Positions 16,849 through 26,156 of a stretch of 64,000 nt of DNA are shown in pieces. A program made the position numbers and the translations under genes. The notes under the pieces were generated by a model. It had not been told where the DNA came from, ran no database searches, and saw only the letters and a list, made by a program, of their open reading frames with translations. Every line of letters starts with the position of its first letter. The stretch's first letter is position 1. Source of the stretch: Tenuifilum sp. 4138str (GTDB taxonomy: Bacteria; Bacteroidota; Bacteroidia; Bacteroidales; Tenuifilaceae); assembly GCF_041102575.1 (NCBI RefSeq), contig NZ_JBGCUE010000005.1, forward strand, positions 124,001 to 188,000. The letters are read 5' to 3'.

Positions 16849-19299
16849 ATGAAACGCCTTTTAACAGTATTATTTATAGCATTTTTTTGCTCTAATTTTG
16901 CTCTCGGTCAAGGTCAAATAACCAAGATTAGAGGCAAGGTTTTTGATGCTCAAACTAACGAGCCTTTGCCATACGTTAATGTTACATTCAAGAACACCAC
17001 CCAGGGTACCATTACATCCGAAAAAGGCGAATTTTTTCTTGAGTCGCGCACAGCAACCGATACACTTATAGTTTCTTTTGTGGGTTATAAACCCGCAATG
17101 CTTAGGGTTAAAAAGGGTGTTTACCAGGAGGTATCGGTAAACCTGGAGCCAGAAGCCATTGAGCTTGAGGCAGTGGTAGTTAAACCGGGCGAGAGCCAGG
17201 CAAATCGCATTATCCGGAATATCATCGCGAACAAGGATAAAAACAATCCTGCAAATTTTAGCTATAGCTGTAAAAACTATAATAAGATTCAGGTTGATAT
17301 CAATAATATTGATGAGGATATTAAGAAACGCAAGGTATTTAACCAGTTTCAGTTTATATGGGACTATGTTGATACCAATGCGGTAACCGGTAAAACTTAC
17401 CTGCCAATATTCATTACCGAGTCGTTATCGGATTACTACTACCGCGCTAATCCAAAGATGGAAAAGGAAATCATCAGGGCTACTAAAATGTCGGGTGTTA
17501 ACAACGAGAGCGTAGCGCAGTTTACAGGCAAAATATACCAAAGCGTTAATATTTACGATAACTACATCAACATTTTTGACCAGGGGCTGGTGAGCCCTAT
17601 TTCAAACTCTGGGATGCTTTTCTATAAGTACATTCTGCTGGACAGCATGTATATTGATAACCGTTGGTGCTACCAGATTTCGTTCCGTCCCCGCCGCAAA
17701 ATGGAACCAACCTTTACGGGCGATTTCTGGGTAAACGATAGCACATGGGCTATTGTTAAAGCCCAGATTAGGTTATCGGATATGGTGAACCTGAACTTTG
17801 TGAACGATATGGTGGCTACTGCTGAGTTCATGCCGCTTAACGATACCCTTTGGTTCCCAAAGCAAATGACCCTTTTTGTCGATTTCAACCTAACCGATAA
17901 AACAACCGGTTTCTTTGGCCATAAAACAATATCGTACAGCGATGTTAAGCTAAATGCAGACTTTCCCACGGAAGTTGCTGAAATGCCCACCAACCTGAAA
18001 GTAGAGGAGGGGGCGCTTGACCAGAAGGACGAGTTTTGGGATCAGGCTCGCCCGTTTGAGCTTACCCCACGCGAGGCAGGAATTTACCAAATGGTCGATT
18101 CCATACAGCAGGTTCCAATGTACAAAACATTTATCGACATTATCGATATGTTTGTAAACTACTACTATACGGTTGGTTACTGGGAAATAGGGCCATACTA
18201 CCAAACCTATAGCTTCAACGAGATTGAAGGGAACCGGTTTAAGGTTTCGGGCCGAACAAGCAATAAGTTTAGTAAAAAGATTATGTTCGATGCCTTTTTG
18301 GCATACGGCGATAAGGATGAGCGCTTTAAGTGGGGGGTGGGCTCACTTTACATGATTAATAAAAACCCACGTGAAGCAGTTGGTGTAAGCTACAGAAGCG
18401 ATATTGAACAGCTGGGGCAAAGCCCCTATGCGCTCACGGAGGATAACATTCTTACGTCATTCCTAAGGCGAAACCCTAACAATAAGCTGACCCTTGTAAA
18501 GGACTTTACGGCTTACTATGAGAAAGAGTGGTTTGTTGGCCTATCCAATAAGCTCACTTTTAGCCACCGTACCATTTACCCCACTGAGTTTATACCGTTC
18601 ACGCCTGTTTTAGGAGGTAACGATTTAAAAAGCATTACCAATGCCACATTCACCCTAAATACCCGTTGGATTAAAGATGAACGCTATGTTTCGGGCGAGT
18701 TTGAGAAAGTTAGCCTTGGCAGCAATTGGCCGGAAGTGAACTTTGATATAACCAGGTCAATTAAAGGTTTTGCCGGATCCGACTACGATTTCTGGAAGTT
18801 GCACTTGAACTACTACCATAAATTCAATGTCAACCCCATTGGATATGCCCGATTTATTCTTGATGCAGGCAAAATTTTCGGGAAAGTACCTTACCCTCTG
18901 CTTCAGCTTCATGAGGGTAACGAGACCTATGCATTTGACCGGTATGCCTTTAACATGATGAACTACTACGAGTTTGCTTCCGACCAGTATGTAAGCCTTT
19001 ACTATGAGCACCATTTTCAGGGGATATTCCTTAACCATTTCCCGATACTCCGGAGGTTAAAATGGCGCGAGGTGGCTACTGCCAAGTACTTGATTGGGAG
19101 CATTAGCAACCAGAACATGCAGGTTCTTCAATTCCCGGCAGGCTTGGGTGAGGTTTCAAAACCTTACATGGAGGTAAGTGTGGGTGTTGAAAATATTTTC
19201 AAGGTAATACGGGTCGACGCCCTTTGGCGCCTTACCCATTTGGATAATCCAAATATCCAGCCCTTTGGGGTTCGGGTAGGTTTGCAAATCATCTTCTAA
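16849..19299 (+). CDS. DUF5686 outer-membrane protein with carboxypeptidase-like regulatory domain
   Basis: 816 aa. Signal peptide (1-20), then a CarboxypepD_reg-like beta sandwich (~25-110: IRGKVFDAQTNEPLPYVNV, GTITSEKGEFFLESR, FVGYKP), then a long DUF5686 region (from RIIRNIIANKDKNNP onward) with many aromatic, alternating beta-strands ending in FGVRVGLQIIF, an outer-membrane-barrel type C-terminus. Function of DUF5686 proteins is unknown; they are widespread in Bacteroidota and often near envelope genes. The gene begins 2 bp after tatC and may be co-transcribed with kdsD-tatC. Confidence 0.85.
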   Translation: MKRLLTVLFIAFFCSNFALGQGQITKIRGKVFDAQTNEPLPYVNVTFKNTTQGTITSEKGEFFLESRTATDTLIVSFVGYKPAMLRVKKGVYQEVSVNLEPEAIELEAVVVKPGESQANRIIRNIIANKDKNNPANFSYSCKNYNKIQVDINNIDEDIKKRKVFNQFQFIWDYVDTNAVTGKTYLPIFITESLSDYYYRANPKMEKEIIRATKMSGVNNESVAQFTGKIYQSVNIYDNYINIFDQGLVSPISNSGMLFYKYILLDSMYIDNRWCYQISFRPRRKMEPTFTGDFWVNDSTWAIVKAQIRLSDMVNLNFVNDMVATAEFMPLNDTLWFPKQMTLFVDFNLTDKTTGFFGHKTISYSDVKLNADFPTEVAEMPTNLKVEEGALDQKDEFWDQARPFELTPREAGIYQMVDSIQQVPMYKTFIDIIDMFVNYYYTVGYWEIGPYYQTYSFNEIEGNRFKVSGRTSNKFSKKIMFDAFLAYGDKDERFKWGVGSLYMINKNPREAVGVSYRSDIEQLGQSPYALTEDNILTSFLRRNPNNKLTLVKDFTAYYEKEWFVGLSNKLTFSHRTIYPTEFIPFTPVLGGNDLKSITNATFTLNTRWIKDERYVSGEFEKVSLGSNWPEVNFDITRSIKGFAGSDYDFWKLHLNYYHKFNVNPIGYARFILDAGKIFGKVPYPLLQLHEGNETYAFDRYAFNMMNYYEFASDQYVSLYYEHHFQGIFLNHFPILRRLKWREVATAKYLIGSISNQNMQVLQFPAGLGEVSKPYMEVSVGVENIFKVIRVDALWRLTHLDNPNIQPFGVRVGLQIIF

Positions 19300-19309
19300 A
19301 TCTTTAAGC

Positions 19310-20485
19310 ATGGCTTTTGATTTCAATCGGTTCATCAGCAGGGAAAACACATCGTGTGTGAAGTACGATTTAAGGCAGGCTATTTTTGGAAACCCCGACG
19401 TTATACCCATGTGGGTAGCCGATATGGATATTCCAACCCCTGATTTTATTATTGATGCTATCCGCGAAAGGTTAAACCATCCTGTTTTGGGTTACACCTT
19501 CCGCGATACCGAATACCATAATGCAATAGCTTGGTGGTATAAGCATCGCCACAGCTGGGATTTAAAAGCGGAATGGATTGATTTTTGCCCCGGTGTGGTT
19601 TCAGGATTAAGTCACGCTATAAGGGCGTTCACAAGCCCAGGCGATAAAGTAATCATTCAGCCACCGGTTTATCGTCCATTTTTTACAACCGTAACAGGTA
19701 ATGGAAGGGAACTTGCTTTCAACCCCTTGGTTGAGAACGATAGTGAATACACCTTCAATTACGATTTGCTTGAAAAGCAAGCCTCACAGGGTGCCAAGAT
19801 GCTAATCCTATCCAATCCCCATAACCCGGTTGGAAAGCTTTGGAGCAAGGAGGAACTCCTCAAACTTGGTGAAATCTGTATCAAGCACAACCTGATTATT
19901 GTATCGGACGAGATACACTCCGATTTGGTTTTTGATGGTAAAAAGCATTTCTCAATCGCTTCGTTATCGGAGCAGCTTGCCAGCATTACTGTTACGTTTG
20001 CATCAATGAGCAAAAATTTTAACCTTGCAGGGCTAGCCAGCGGCTTTGTTATTATTCCTAACCCTGAGCTCAAGGCAAGGTTTGCAGCTGAGCTGGAGGC
20101 AAGCGGAGCAGGTATGGGAAATATTTTTGGGTTTGAGACATTAAAAGCGGCATTTACACCGCAAGGAGAGGAGTGGCTAAGCGGACTCATGCAACATCTC
20201 AACTCAAACTGGGAACTGCTCAGCGAGGGGCTTGCTAAGTATGGCAGGGTTAAGATTCGTAAACCCGATGCCACATACCTTGTTTGGGCCGATTTCCGTA
20301 ACACCAACCTAACCGATGACCAGCTAAATAGGCTTTTAGTACATGAGGCCGGGTTGGGTTTTAGCCCGGGAACTGAGTATGGTGCGGAGGGAAAGGGCTT
20401 TCAACGAATCAATATAGCTTGCCCAAATCAAACCATTGAGTTGGCTTTAAAAAGGCTTGCTAAAATAGCACGATACATAGAGTAG
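19310..20485 (+). CDS. patB: Cystathionine beta-lyase / MalY-PatB family aminotransferase
   Basis: 391 aa, fold type I PLP enzyme. Seen: IPMWVADMDIPTPDFI near the N-terminus (MalY/PatB signature), PPVYRPFF (~115), SNPHNPVGKLWSKEEL, VSDEIHSDLVF with the PLP-binding Asp, and the Schiff-base Lys235 in FASMSKNFNLAGL. PatB-type C-S lyases cleave cystathionine or other cysteine-S-conjugates to a thiol, pyruvate and ammonia. It is 10 bp downstream of the DUF5686 gene. Aminotransferase activity is a possible alternative. Confidence 0.9.
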   Translation: MAFDFNRFISRENTSCVKYDLRQAIFGNPDVIPMWVADMDIPTPDFIIDAIRERLNHPVLGYTFRDTEYHNAIAWWYKHRHSWDLKAEWIDFCPGVVSGLSHAIRAFTSPGDKVIIQPPVYRPFFTTVTGNGRELAFNPLVENDSEYTFNYDLLEKQASQGAKMLILSNPHNPVGKLWSKEELLKLGEICIKHNLIIVSDEIHSDLVFDGKKHFSIASLSEQLASITVTFASMSKNFNLAGLASGFVIIPNPELKARFAAELEASGAGMGNIFGFETLKAAFTPQGEEWLSGLMQHLNSNWELLSEGLAKYGRVKIRKPDATYLVWADFRNTNLTDDQLNRLLVHEAGLGFSPGTEYGAEGKGFQRINIACPNQTIELALKRLAKIARYIE

Positions 20486-20621
20486 CAGGCCAACCGTTAA
20501 TCAGAGTTAAAAATATTTAATCGTTTCATTGAACCAAAAGGCGTTTACATCGGTTTATGATGTAAATCCTCTTGCCTTTATCCCTTTTTTTGAATATATT
20601 TATACTGTAAACGGAACTTAT

Positions 20622-21656
20622 ATGCGGATTGTATTTATATCGATACTACTTTTTATTTCATCGTTAGGGGATGGACTTGCCGGTATTACTGATATTACAA
20701 GACTATCATCTAAAATTGTGGAGCTGAATGAACAGATTAGGCAAGAGCTTTACGGCAAGGTAAGCGGCGTAGTTGTGCTTAACATGAGAGGTAAACCCAT
20801 TTTTGAGCAATACTATGGTTTTAACAGCAGAAATAGCCTAAATCAGATTAGCTCAGTCACCAAAAGCATCACATCACTAGCCTTAGGAATTTGTATCGAT
20901 AGGGGTTTAATACCCTCAGTTGATGAGCCGATTGTTAAGTATTTTCCTGAATATAACAAGCAGTTCAATGAGTATCCGGCCAGGAAAAATATCACTCTAA
21001 AACATTTGCTTAACCAAACCACCGGATTAAAGTGGGATGAATGGTTTTTCCCATACAACTATGCGTCGAACAGCCTGATAGCCCTTTTGGAAAGTAAAGC
21101 GAATTGGATTGACCATTTTTTTAACCTGCCTGTCGATACCTTGGCGGGTGTAAAGTTTAACTATAACAGCCTATCGTCGCAGGTAATTGCTGAGGTGGTA
21201 AGCAGGGTTAGTGGCATGCCATTCAACCAGTTTGTTGTGGAAAATATCTTTAAACCGTTAGGCATTGACCAATACCGTTGGGATGAATACCCCAATAATC
21301 CATTCCCTGCATGGGGAGGGATATCCCTAACCACCCTCGATATGGCCAAGATTGGCCTATTGATGCTCAACAACGGAAGGTACAGGAACATGCAGATAGT
21401 TTCAGCTAACTGGATAAACAATTCCATAACCATTCAATCAGTATTTAATGAAAGTACTGGATATGGGCTACACTGGTGGGTTGAGCATCAAACCGGCGAG
21501 CCTTTAATGTACTATGCGGCAGGCTACGGCGACCAGTACGTGTTTGTTGTTCCGGAAAAAGAGATAGTTATTGCAATAAACGCGCAAAACTTTTCCGATT
21601 ACCACTGGCCTAAACCGGTTATTGATATTGCCAGAACAATTGCAACCTCAATTTGA
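20622..21656 (+). CDS. Exported serine hydrolase, beta-lactamase (class C/PBP-like) fold
   Basis: The frame opens at a TTG at 20529, but the ATG at 20622 begins a good signal peptide (MRIVFISILLFISSL) and is preferred; 344 aa. Active-site SxxK is SVTK at 78-81 in NQISSVTKSITSLALG; the second motif is YNS in FNYNSLSSQVIAEVVSR; the third is degenerate (AAGYGDQYVFV rather than HTG). This matches the PF00144 group that includes esterases, D-aminopeptidases and DD-peptidases; no evidence that it confers beta-lactam resistance. A TTG start would add a non-signal-like leader. Confidence 0.85.
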   Translation: MRIVFISILLFISSLGDGLAGITDITRLSSKIVELNEQIRQELYGKVSGVVVLNMRGKPIFEQYYGFNSRNSLNQISSVTKSITSLALGICIDRGLIPSVDEPIVKYFPEYNKQFNEYPARKNITLKHLLNQTTGLKWDEWFFPYNYASNSLIALLESKANWIDHFFNLPVDTLAGVKFNYNSLSSQVIAEVVSRVSGMPFNQFVVENIFKPLGIDQYRWDEYPNNPFPAWGGISLTTLDMAKIGLLMLNNGRYRNMQIVSANWINNSITIQSVFNESTGYGLHWWVEHQTGEPLMYYAAGYGDQYVFVVPEKEIVIAINAQNFSDYHWPKPVIDIARTIATSI

Positions 21657-21683
21657 AAAAAGTAATCCCTAATACCAATCGTT

Positions 21684-22697
21684 ATGTCAAAACTCAAAAC
21701 TAATTATCTAGGAATAGAGCTGCGGAACCCGCTGATAGTGGGTGCATCGTCGCTCACGTCAAACATCGATACCCTGAAGGCCATTGAGAAGGCTGGAGCG
21801 GGTGCCGTTGTTTTTAAATCGCTTTTTGAGGAACAAATCCAGCTTGAGGAGCTGGAGCTGGAGAATGAGCTTGAGGAGTACAACGAGCGCCATGCCGAAA
21901 TGGTTAAGCTATTTCCAACCCTTAAGCATGCAGGACCGGCCGAACATCTGGCCAAGCTTAAAAAAGCAAAGGAAACGCTTGGAATTCCGGTTATTGGTAG
22001 TCTTAACGCCATGCACCCCGATACATGGGCTGAGTATGCTCAAGCCATTGCCGATACCGGTGTCGATGCCCTTGAACTGAACTTTTACACCACCCCCAAG
22101 GATTTTGAGGTTGAGGGAAAAACAATCATCCAATCGCAGGTTGAGGTGCTGCAAAGCGTAAAAGAAAAAATTAAAATTCCTATTAGCGTTAAGCTTAGCC
22201 CATTCTATACCAACCCATTGGATGTTATTCGGCGGTTCGACGAGACCGAAGTAGATGGCTTTGTTCTGTTCAACAGGCTATTTCAACCCGATATCGATAT
22301 CGATAAGGAGGAGCTGGTACAAACCATTATCCTCAGCGACTCCTCCGACCACAGGTTACCCTTGCGGTTTACCGGATTGCTTTACGGCAATATTGCTGCC
22401 GATATATGTGCTGCCACCGGCATTATGAATGGTAACGATGCCGTTAAGATGATTCTGGCTGGTGCCGATACTTTCCAGGTTGTTAGTACGCTTTACAGGA
22501 ATGGCATTGACCACATTACCGAGATGCTCGCCCAAATTGAAGGCTGGATGAACAAAAAGGGGTATAAGTCCATTGACGATTTTAGGGGAAAGCTGGCCAA
22601 AAAGAACCTACACGATCCATTTGCATACCGCCGTGCCCAGTATGTAGATATCCTGCTCCGCTCCAACGATATTATTAAGACCAATGCCCTGAAGTAA
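21684..22697 (+). CDS. Dihydroorotate dehydrogenase-like flavoprotein
   Basis: 337 aa TIM-barrel related to DHOD: LGIELRNPLIVGASSLTS at the N-terminus, GAGAVVFKSLFEEQI, PVIGSLN, ALELNFYT, PISVKLSPFY, GFVLFNR, and a C-terminal phosphate/FMN site near NGNDAVKMILAGADTFQVVSTLYRNG. Family members annotated as dihydroorotate dehydrogenase-like are found in anaerobes; here the usual active-site Cys/Ser base loop is not clear and the FMN-oxidoreductase substrate is unknown. Residues 50-75 are a Glu-rich insertion (EEQIQLEELELENELEEY). Followed by a strong terminator. Confidence 0.82.
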   Translation: MSKLKTNYLGIELRNPLIVGASSLTSNIDTLKAIEKAGAGAVVFKSLFEEQIQLEELELENELEEYNERHAEMVKLFPTLKHAGPAEHLAKLKKAKETLGIPVIGSLNAMHPDTWAEYAQAIADTGVDALELNFYTTPKDFEVEGKTIIQSQVEVLQSVKEKIKIPISVKLSPFYTNPLDVIRRFDETEVDGFVLFNRLFQPDIDIDKEELVQTIILSDSSDHRLPLRFTGLLYGNIAADICAATGIMNGNDAVKMILAGADTFQVVSTLYRNGIDHITEMLAQIEGWMNKKGYKSIDDFRGKLAKKNLHDPFAYRRAQYVDILLRSNDIIKTNALK

Positions 22698-22718
22698 ATA
22701 GAAATTCTATAAAAATGA

Positions 22719-22745
22719 AAGCCGGCCTGGGATGCCGGCTTTTTG
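22719..22745 (+). terminator. Terminator after DHOD-like gene
   Basis: AGCCGGC (22720-22726), CTGGGAT loop, GCCGGCT (22734-22740), then TTTTTG. It marks the end of the core block before the AT-rich island. Confidence 0.85.
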
Positions 22746-22885
22746 TATTAATGGTTTTCGGTTTGCCGCAGGCGGGTTTTTTAGCACTAAACTTCATTAG
22801 ATGCACAAAGCTTGAATTTAGAACCTCACTGTCATAGAAGCACGAAAACCCCGCTTTTGCAAAACGGCTGTTAAGCTTGGTTTTT

Positions 22886-24055
22886 CTACCAGTCCATGTT
22901 AGCAGCATTGTCAATTTCCCTCATTAAATGGTCTGAAAATTCTCTCATAGTTTTAATGTCTGTCGTTGCGGTTGCATATGTTCCATTACCTGCAAGAGTC
23001 AATATTGTTGGTAATGCACACCCTTGAGTATAATACATTGCTGGCTTAAGTGAACCTTTCCAAAGAAATTTCACAAAGTCTTCAATCAACTTTATCACTT
23101 CTTCTTCATTGAATGTTAAATAGCCGTGTAATGAAAACCTGTTTTTTTGTTTTTTATGATTCATGAGAACTGGAACAGCCCCTGTTCCTGAATGAAAATA
23201 AAAAGCATTGCCATTCTTTCCAAATGCCCCATGTGCAACATAATTTCTTAACTGCTGTCTTACAATTAAAAGTTCGTCATAAAATTTGTTCGCCTCTTTA
23301 GAGTTATTTTTTATTGCAGCTTTAAATTTTGTTTTCCACTCTCCTTCAATAAGATTCGCAATATCTTCTCCATTTGACATATTTTCAGCAATAACTGCTA
23401 AATGAATAAACAAATGCTCCGTCCAACTAAAGAAAGCCTCAATGCAAGAAATTGCAAGCCAATTAGAATTCTGATGATATTGAAATCCGAGATTTACATA
23501 TGAAGTGCTTTTGCCATATTCAAACTCTTTTGTCTCTGTCTTTATTTTGTCTTTATTCTTTAGATACTTTTTCCTCTCTTTCTTATACAATGATTTTAAA
23601 TACAGAAACCTGTCGTAAAGTCTTTGGTTGTTATTTACAATATTAAATTCTGATTTTTTTACTGCTTCTTCTGCTAAGTAGTCGTAAAAAGGTCTAATAC
23701 TTTTTATAGCTCCGTTGACTTTCTTAACTATCTCTTCCGCTTCAACCTCATCTTTGTCTTTGTCTTGAACGAATACTCCAACACCAAATTTTCTATATTC
23801 AATTAAAAAAGCTTTGCCTTTATAGTCAATTGGAAATGACCATGCAATTTTCTCAGACTTCCCTAAATTTTTGAAACCCAATAAATTGTTAAACAAGAAA
23901 TAGACTAAAAAGTATTCTGAAAGACCTCGTCCTGCATTACTACGTTCAGCAGTAAACAAAAAATTATCTTTTGCTAACGTATTCTTGTCGGCTGGTTTTA
24001 TAGGTGTTAATATTTTTAAAGCAGTTTGCTTATATTTTTCAATGTCAAAACTCAT
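22886..24055 (-). CDS. HEPN-like domain protein of unknown function
   Basis: 389 aa, not recognised as a whole. The C-terminal half has two features of HEPN folds: a helix AISCIEAFFSWTEHLFIHLAV (~201-221) and, after ~45 residues, RQQLRNYVAHGAFG containing R270-x4-H275, the Rx4-6H motif that forms the RNase active site in many HEPN toxins and defence proteins. The N-terminal 120 residues look like an alpha/beta module, followed by a Lys-rich helix (KKERKKYLKNKDKIK). The gene is clearly more AT-rich than its neighbours and lies in an island with an attC-like site at its 5' side and a group II intron. An RNase, a regulatory or an inactive HEPN role are all possible. Confidence 0.55.
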   Translation of the reverse strand: MSFDIEKYKQTALKILTPIKPADKNTLAKDNFLFTAERSNAGRGLSEYFLVYFLFNNLLGFKNLGKSEKIAWSFPIDYKGKAFLIEYRKFGVGVFVQDKDKDEVEAEEIVKKVNGAIKSIRPFYDYLAEEAVKKSEFNIVNNNQRLYDRFLYLKSLYKKERKKYLKNKDKIKTETKEFEYGKSTSYVNLGFQYHQNSNWLAISCIEAFFSWTEHLFIHLAVIAENMSNGEDIANLIEGEWKTKFKAAIKNNSKEANKFYDELLIVRQQLRNYVAHGAFGKNGNAFYFHSGTGAVPVLMNHKKQKNRFSLHGYLTFNEEEVIKLIEDFVKFLWKGSLKPAMYYTQGCALPTILTLAGNGTYATATTDIKTMREFSDHLMREIDNAANMDW

Positions 24056-24065
24056 GTCTCTGTCT

Positions 24066-24141
24066 TAATAAAATTACGCCCAACGGTCGGCTGTTGCTTA
24101 CGCTGGGGAGTTAACCGCCAGCGGCGTTATCCGCCGTTAAA
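24066..24141 (-). other. attC-like recombination site (integron cassette type)
   Basis: On the minus strand the site ends in GTTGGGC (24068-24074 as GCCCAAC on plus), matching the integron R' core GTTRRRY, 12 bp from the HEPN-like start codon. The element folds into an imperfect hairpin: AACGG(T)CGG on the plus strand pairs with CCG CCGTT (to 24137) and CGCTGG (24101-24106) pairs with CCAGCG (24118-24123), with unpaired bases between, like folded attC bottom strands. The distal R'' core is degenerate. No integrase is in the window. A plain palindromic repeat is the alternative. Confidence 0.4.
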
Positions 24142-24838
24142 AAGTTAGTTAAAGGTAGTAAAAATTCTGCATCTGCATCATTAGCCCCAGTGAAAGCAAC
24201 TGCGTGTTGGCAATAGTTGTGTGTCCTGAGTTACCACAGGGTACTAAGATACAAAAGTTCTTTGAGATGGTAACAACAACTTTATCAGAGATGATAGACC
24301 CTGGATGTAAGGGCATTGGATAATTGCGGAGGTCGAGCGAACTGACTGGCTGAATTACTCCAACGCCCAACCAACAGGCGAACTATCGGCAAAGGCGTTC
24401 AGGCGTATTTGTCAAACCGCCATGTGGTGCTGGTGTAAAGAGCATCGGTGCTGAGCGACATGGTCAAAGCAAGCGTGGTCAGTTGTACGATTACCGCTTG
24501 CATGGTGAGGGCAGGGGAGTTGAATGCAAGTGATCCACTATCGACGTGTCGAAAATAACCTTTGCTGGAGCAAAATCGAGGGGGGAGCGACCCCGAGAGA
24601 CCGAGCATAACGGAGACCTGACTACTGGTTATGCGCTCCACGGCATTAATGTGGCAAGAACCCTGTCTGGGCTCTGGTAAGGAACAGGAGAACCAGCGCT
24701 GCAATGCCAAGCGAAACGGCAGAGAACCTGTAAGGAAATGCCAAAAGTAGCGAAGTGCAGCGATGGGGCGGATGAAGCCGTAGTAGCGACCATACCCACG
24801 AGAGCGGAAGTAATGCCTACGCGAGCGAAGGGCTTCAC

Positions 24839-26140
24839 ATGACAGGTTCTTGTATGTATAACAACTTAATTTCATTAAGGATGATTTTTGTAGAAGAACA
24901 AAAGACGCAACTGATAACGAGGTTGCAGGTTCTAGAGGCTTTCAAACGTGCGAGAGCCAATGGCGGAAGTGCTGGTGTTGATGGCATTACCACAGCACAG
25001 GTGGAGGGCAACAAGCGCAAGTACCTGTACCCACTATGGAACAGGATGGCGAGCGGGAGTTACTTCCCCAAACCTGTCCGCCAGAGCCTAATTCCCAAAG
25101 CCAACGGCAAGAAGAGGGCGTTAGGGATACCCACCGTGACGGATAGGGTAGCGCAACAGGTGATAGCAACAGAGCTGGAGCATGACAACGATAACCGTTT
25201 CAGCCGTAACTCGTTCGGGTATCGCCCCAACAGGTCTGCACACGATGCCGTAGGGCAGTGCAGGATTAACTGTATGAAGTACAGTTGGGTTATTGACCTG
25301 GACATCAAAGGGTTCTTCGATAACATAGACCACGAGTTGCTCATGAAAGGCTTACGTTACTACACCAGCAAGAAGCATACTCTGCTGTACTGCGAGCGTT
25401 GGCTGAAAGCACCTGTCCAACTCCCCGATGGAACGCTCAAGCCGAGCGAGGGAAGGGGTACGCCACAGGGCGGGGTAATTAGCCCTATACTGGCTAACAT
25501 CTTCCTCGACATCGTGTTTGACAAGTGGATGGAGAAGCACTACCCTGATGTAGCCTTTGAGCGGTACGCTGATGATATTGTGGTGCACTGCCAACATTTC
25601 AAGCAGGCGTTACGGCTCTTGGAGGCGATAAAGCAACGCATGAAGGACTGCAAGCTGGAACTGAACAGGGAGAAGTCCAAAATCGTGTACTGTCGCCGAA
25701 ACCAAAAGAACCAACCCCCGTTCAAGGTTCACTATCAGAAGTTCGACTTCCTAGGGTTCACCTTCAAGCCACGCATCTCTATGATGAATGGCAAACTGAA
25801 ACTGGGGTTTTCCCCTGCCATCAGCAGTCGGAACATAGCCCGAATTAGTGATGAGATATTCAAGCGAAAGATTCATCGCTGGGTACACTTTCCGCTGAGC
25901 AAGATTGCAGAGCTGCTTAATCCCCAAATCAGAGGGTGGGTGAACTACTACTCCAGGTTCCGAAAGTCCGAACTGCGGAAACTATTCCGAGTCATTAACA
26001 TGCGTTTGGTGAAATGGATACGCAACAAGTATCGTAAATTCAGGCGTCGCCATTGGTACAATGCCTACAAATACCTGTGGGGTATTGCGCAACGCTATCC
26101 CTACCTGTTTGTGCATTGGCAATTTGGCTACTTGCCCTGA
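24839..26140 (+). CDS. ltrA: Group II intron reverse transcriptase/maturase
   Basis: 433 aa from the first ATG; in-frame ATG codons at 24854 and 24881 are equally possible. RT motifs in order: RALGIPTVTDRVAQQV, NSFGYRPNRSAHDAV, VIDLDIKGFFDNIDH (first catalytic Asp), GTPQGGVISPILANI, FERYADDIVVHC (YADD catalytic pair), KSKIVYC, FDFLGFTF; then a maturase X domain (~300-433) with RGWVNYYSRF and ending FVHWQFGYLP. No HNH endonuclease domain follows, so mobility would rely on reverse splicing into single-stranded or replicating DNA. It is encoded in intron domain IV. The frame is intact, with no stops or frameshifts, so the element may be active. Confidence 0.93.
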   Translation: MTGSCMYNNLISLRMIFVEEQKTQLITRLQVLEAFKRARANGGSAGVDGITTAQVEGNKRKYLYPLWNRMASGSYFPKPVRQSLIPKANGKKRALGIPTVTDRVAQQVIATELEHDNDNRFSRNSFGYRPNRSAHDAVGQCRINCMKYSWVIDLDIKGFFDNIDHELLMKGLRYYTSKKHTLLYCERWLKAPVQLPDGTLKPSEGRGTPQGGVISPILANIFLDIVFDKWMEKHYPDVAFERYADDIVVHCQHFKQALRLLEAIKQRMKDCKLELNREKSKIVYCRRNQKNQPPFKVHYQKFDFLGFTFKPRISMMNGKLKLGFSPAISSRNIARISDEIFKRKIHRWVHFPLSKIAELLNPQIRGWVNYYSRFRKSELRKLFRVINMRLVKWIRNKYRKFRRRHWYNAYKYLWGIAQRYPYLFVHWQFGYLP

Positions 26141-26156
26141 TTGTCTTCGTCATGAA

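Noticed and set aside
20622-21656. Beta-lactamase conferring antibiotic resistance
   Set aside because: SxxK and YxN-like motifs only place it in the broad PF00144 group; the third motif is degenerate and many members are esterases or peptidases.
24399-24875. 158-codon minus-strand frame before the maturase
   Set aside because: It overlaps structured intron RNA domains I-IV and has no protein-like motif.
24839-26140. Retron or diversity-generating retroelement reverse transcriptase
   Set aside because: The maturase X domain, canonical domain V/VI and EBS/IBS pairing identify a group II intron; no template/variable repeats or msr-msd are seen.
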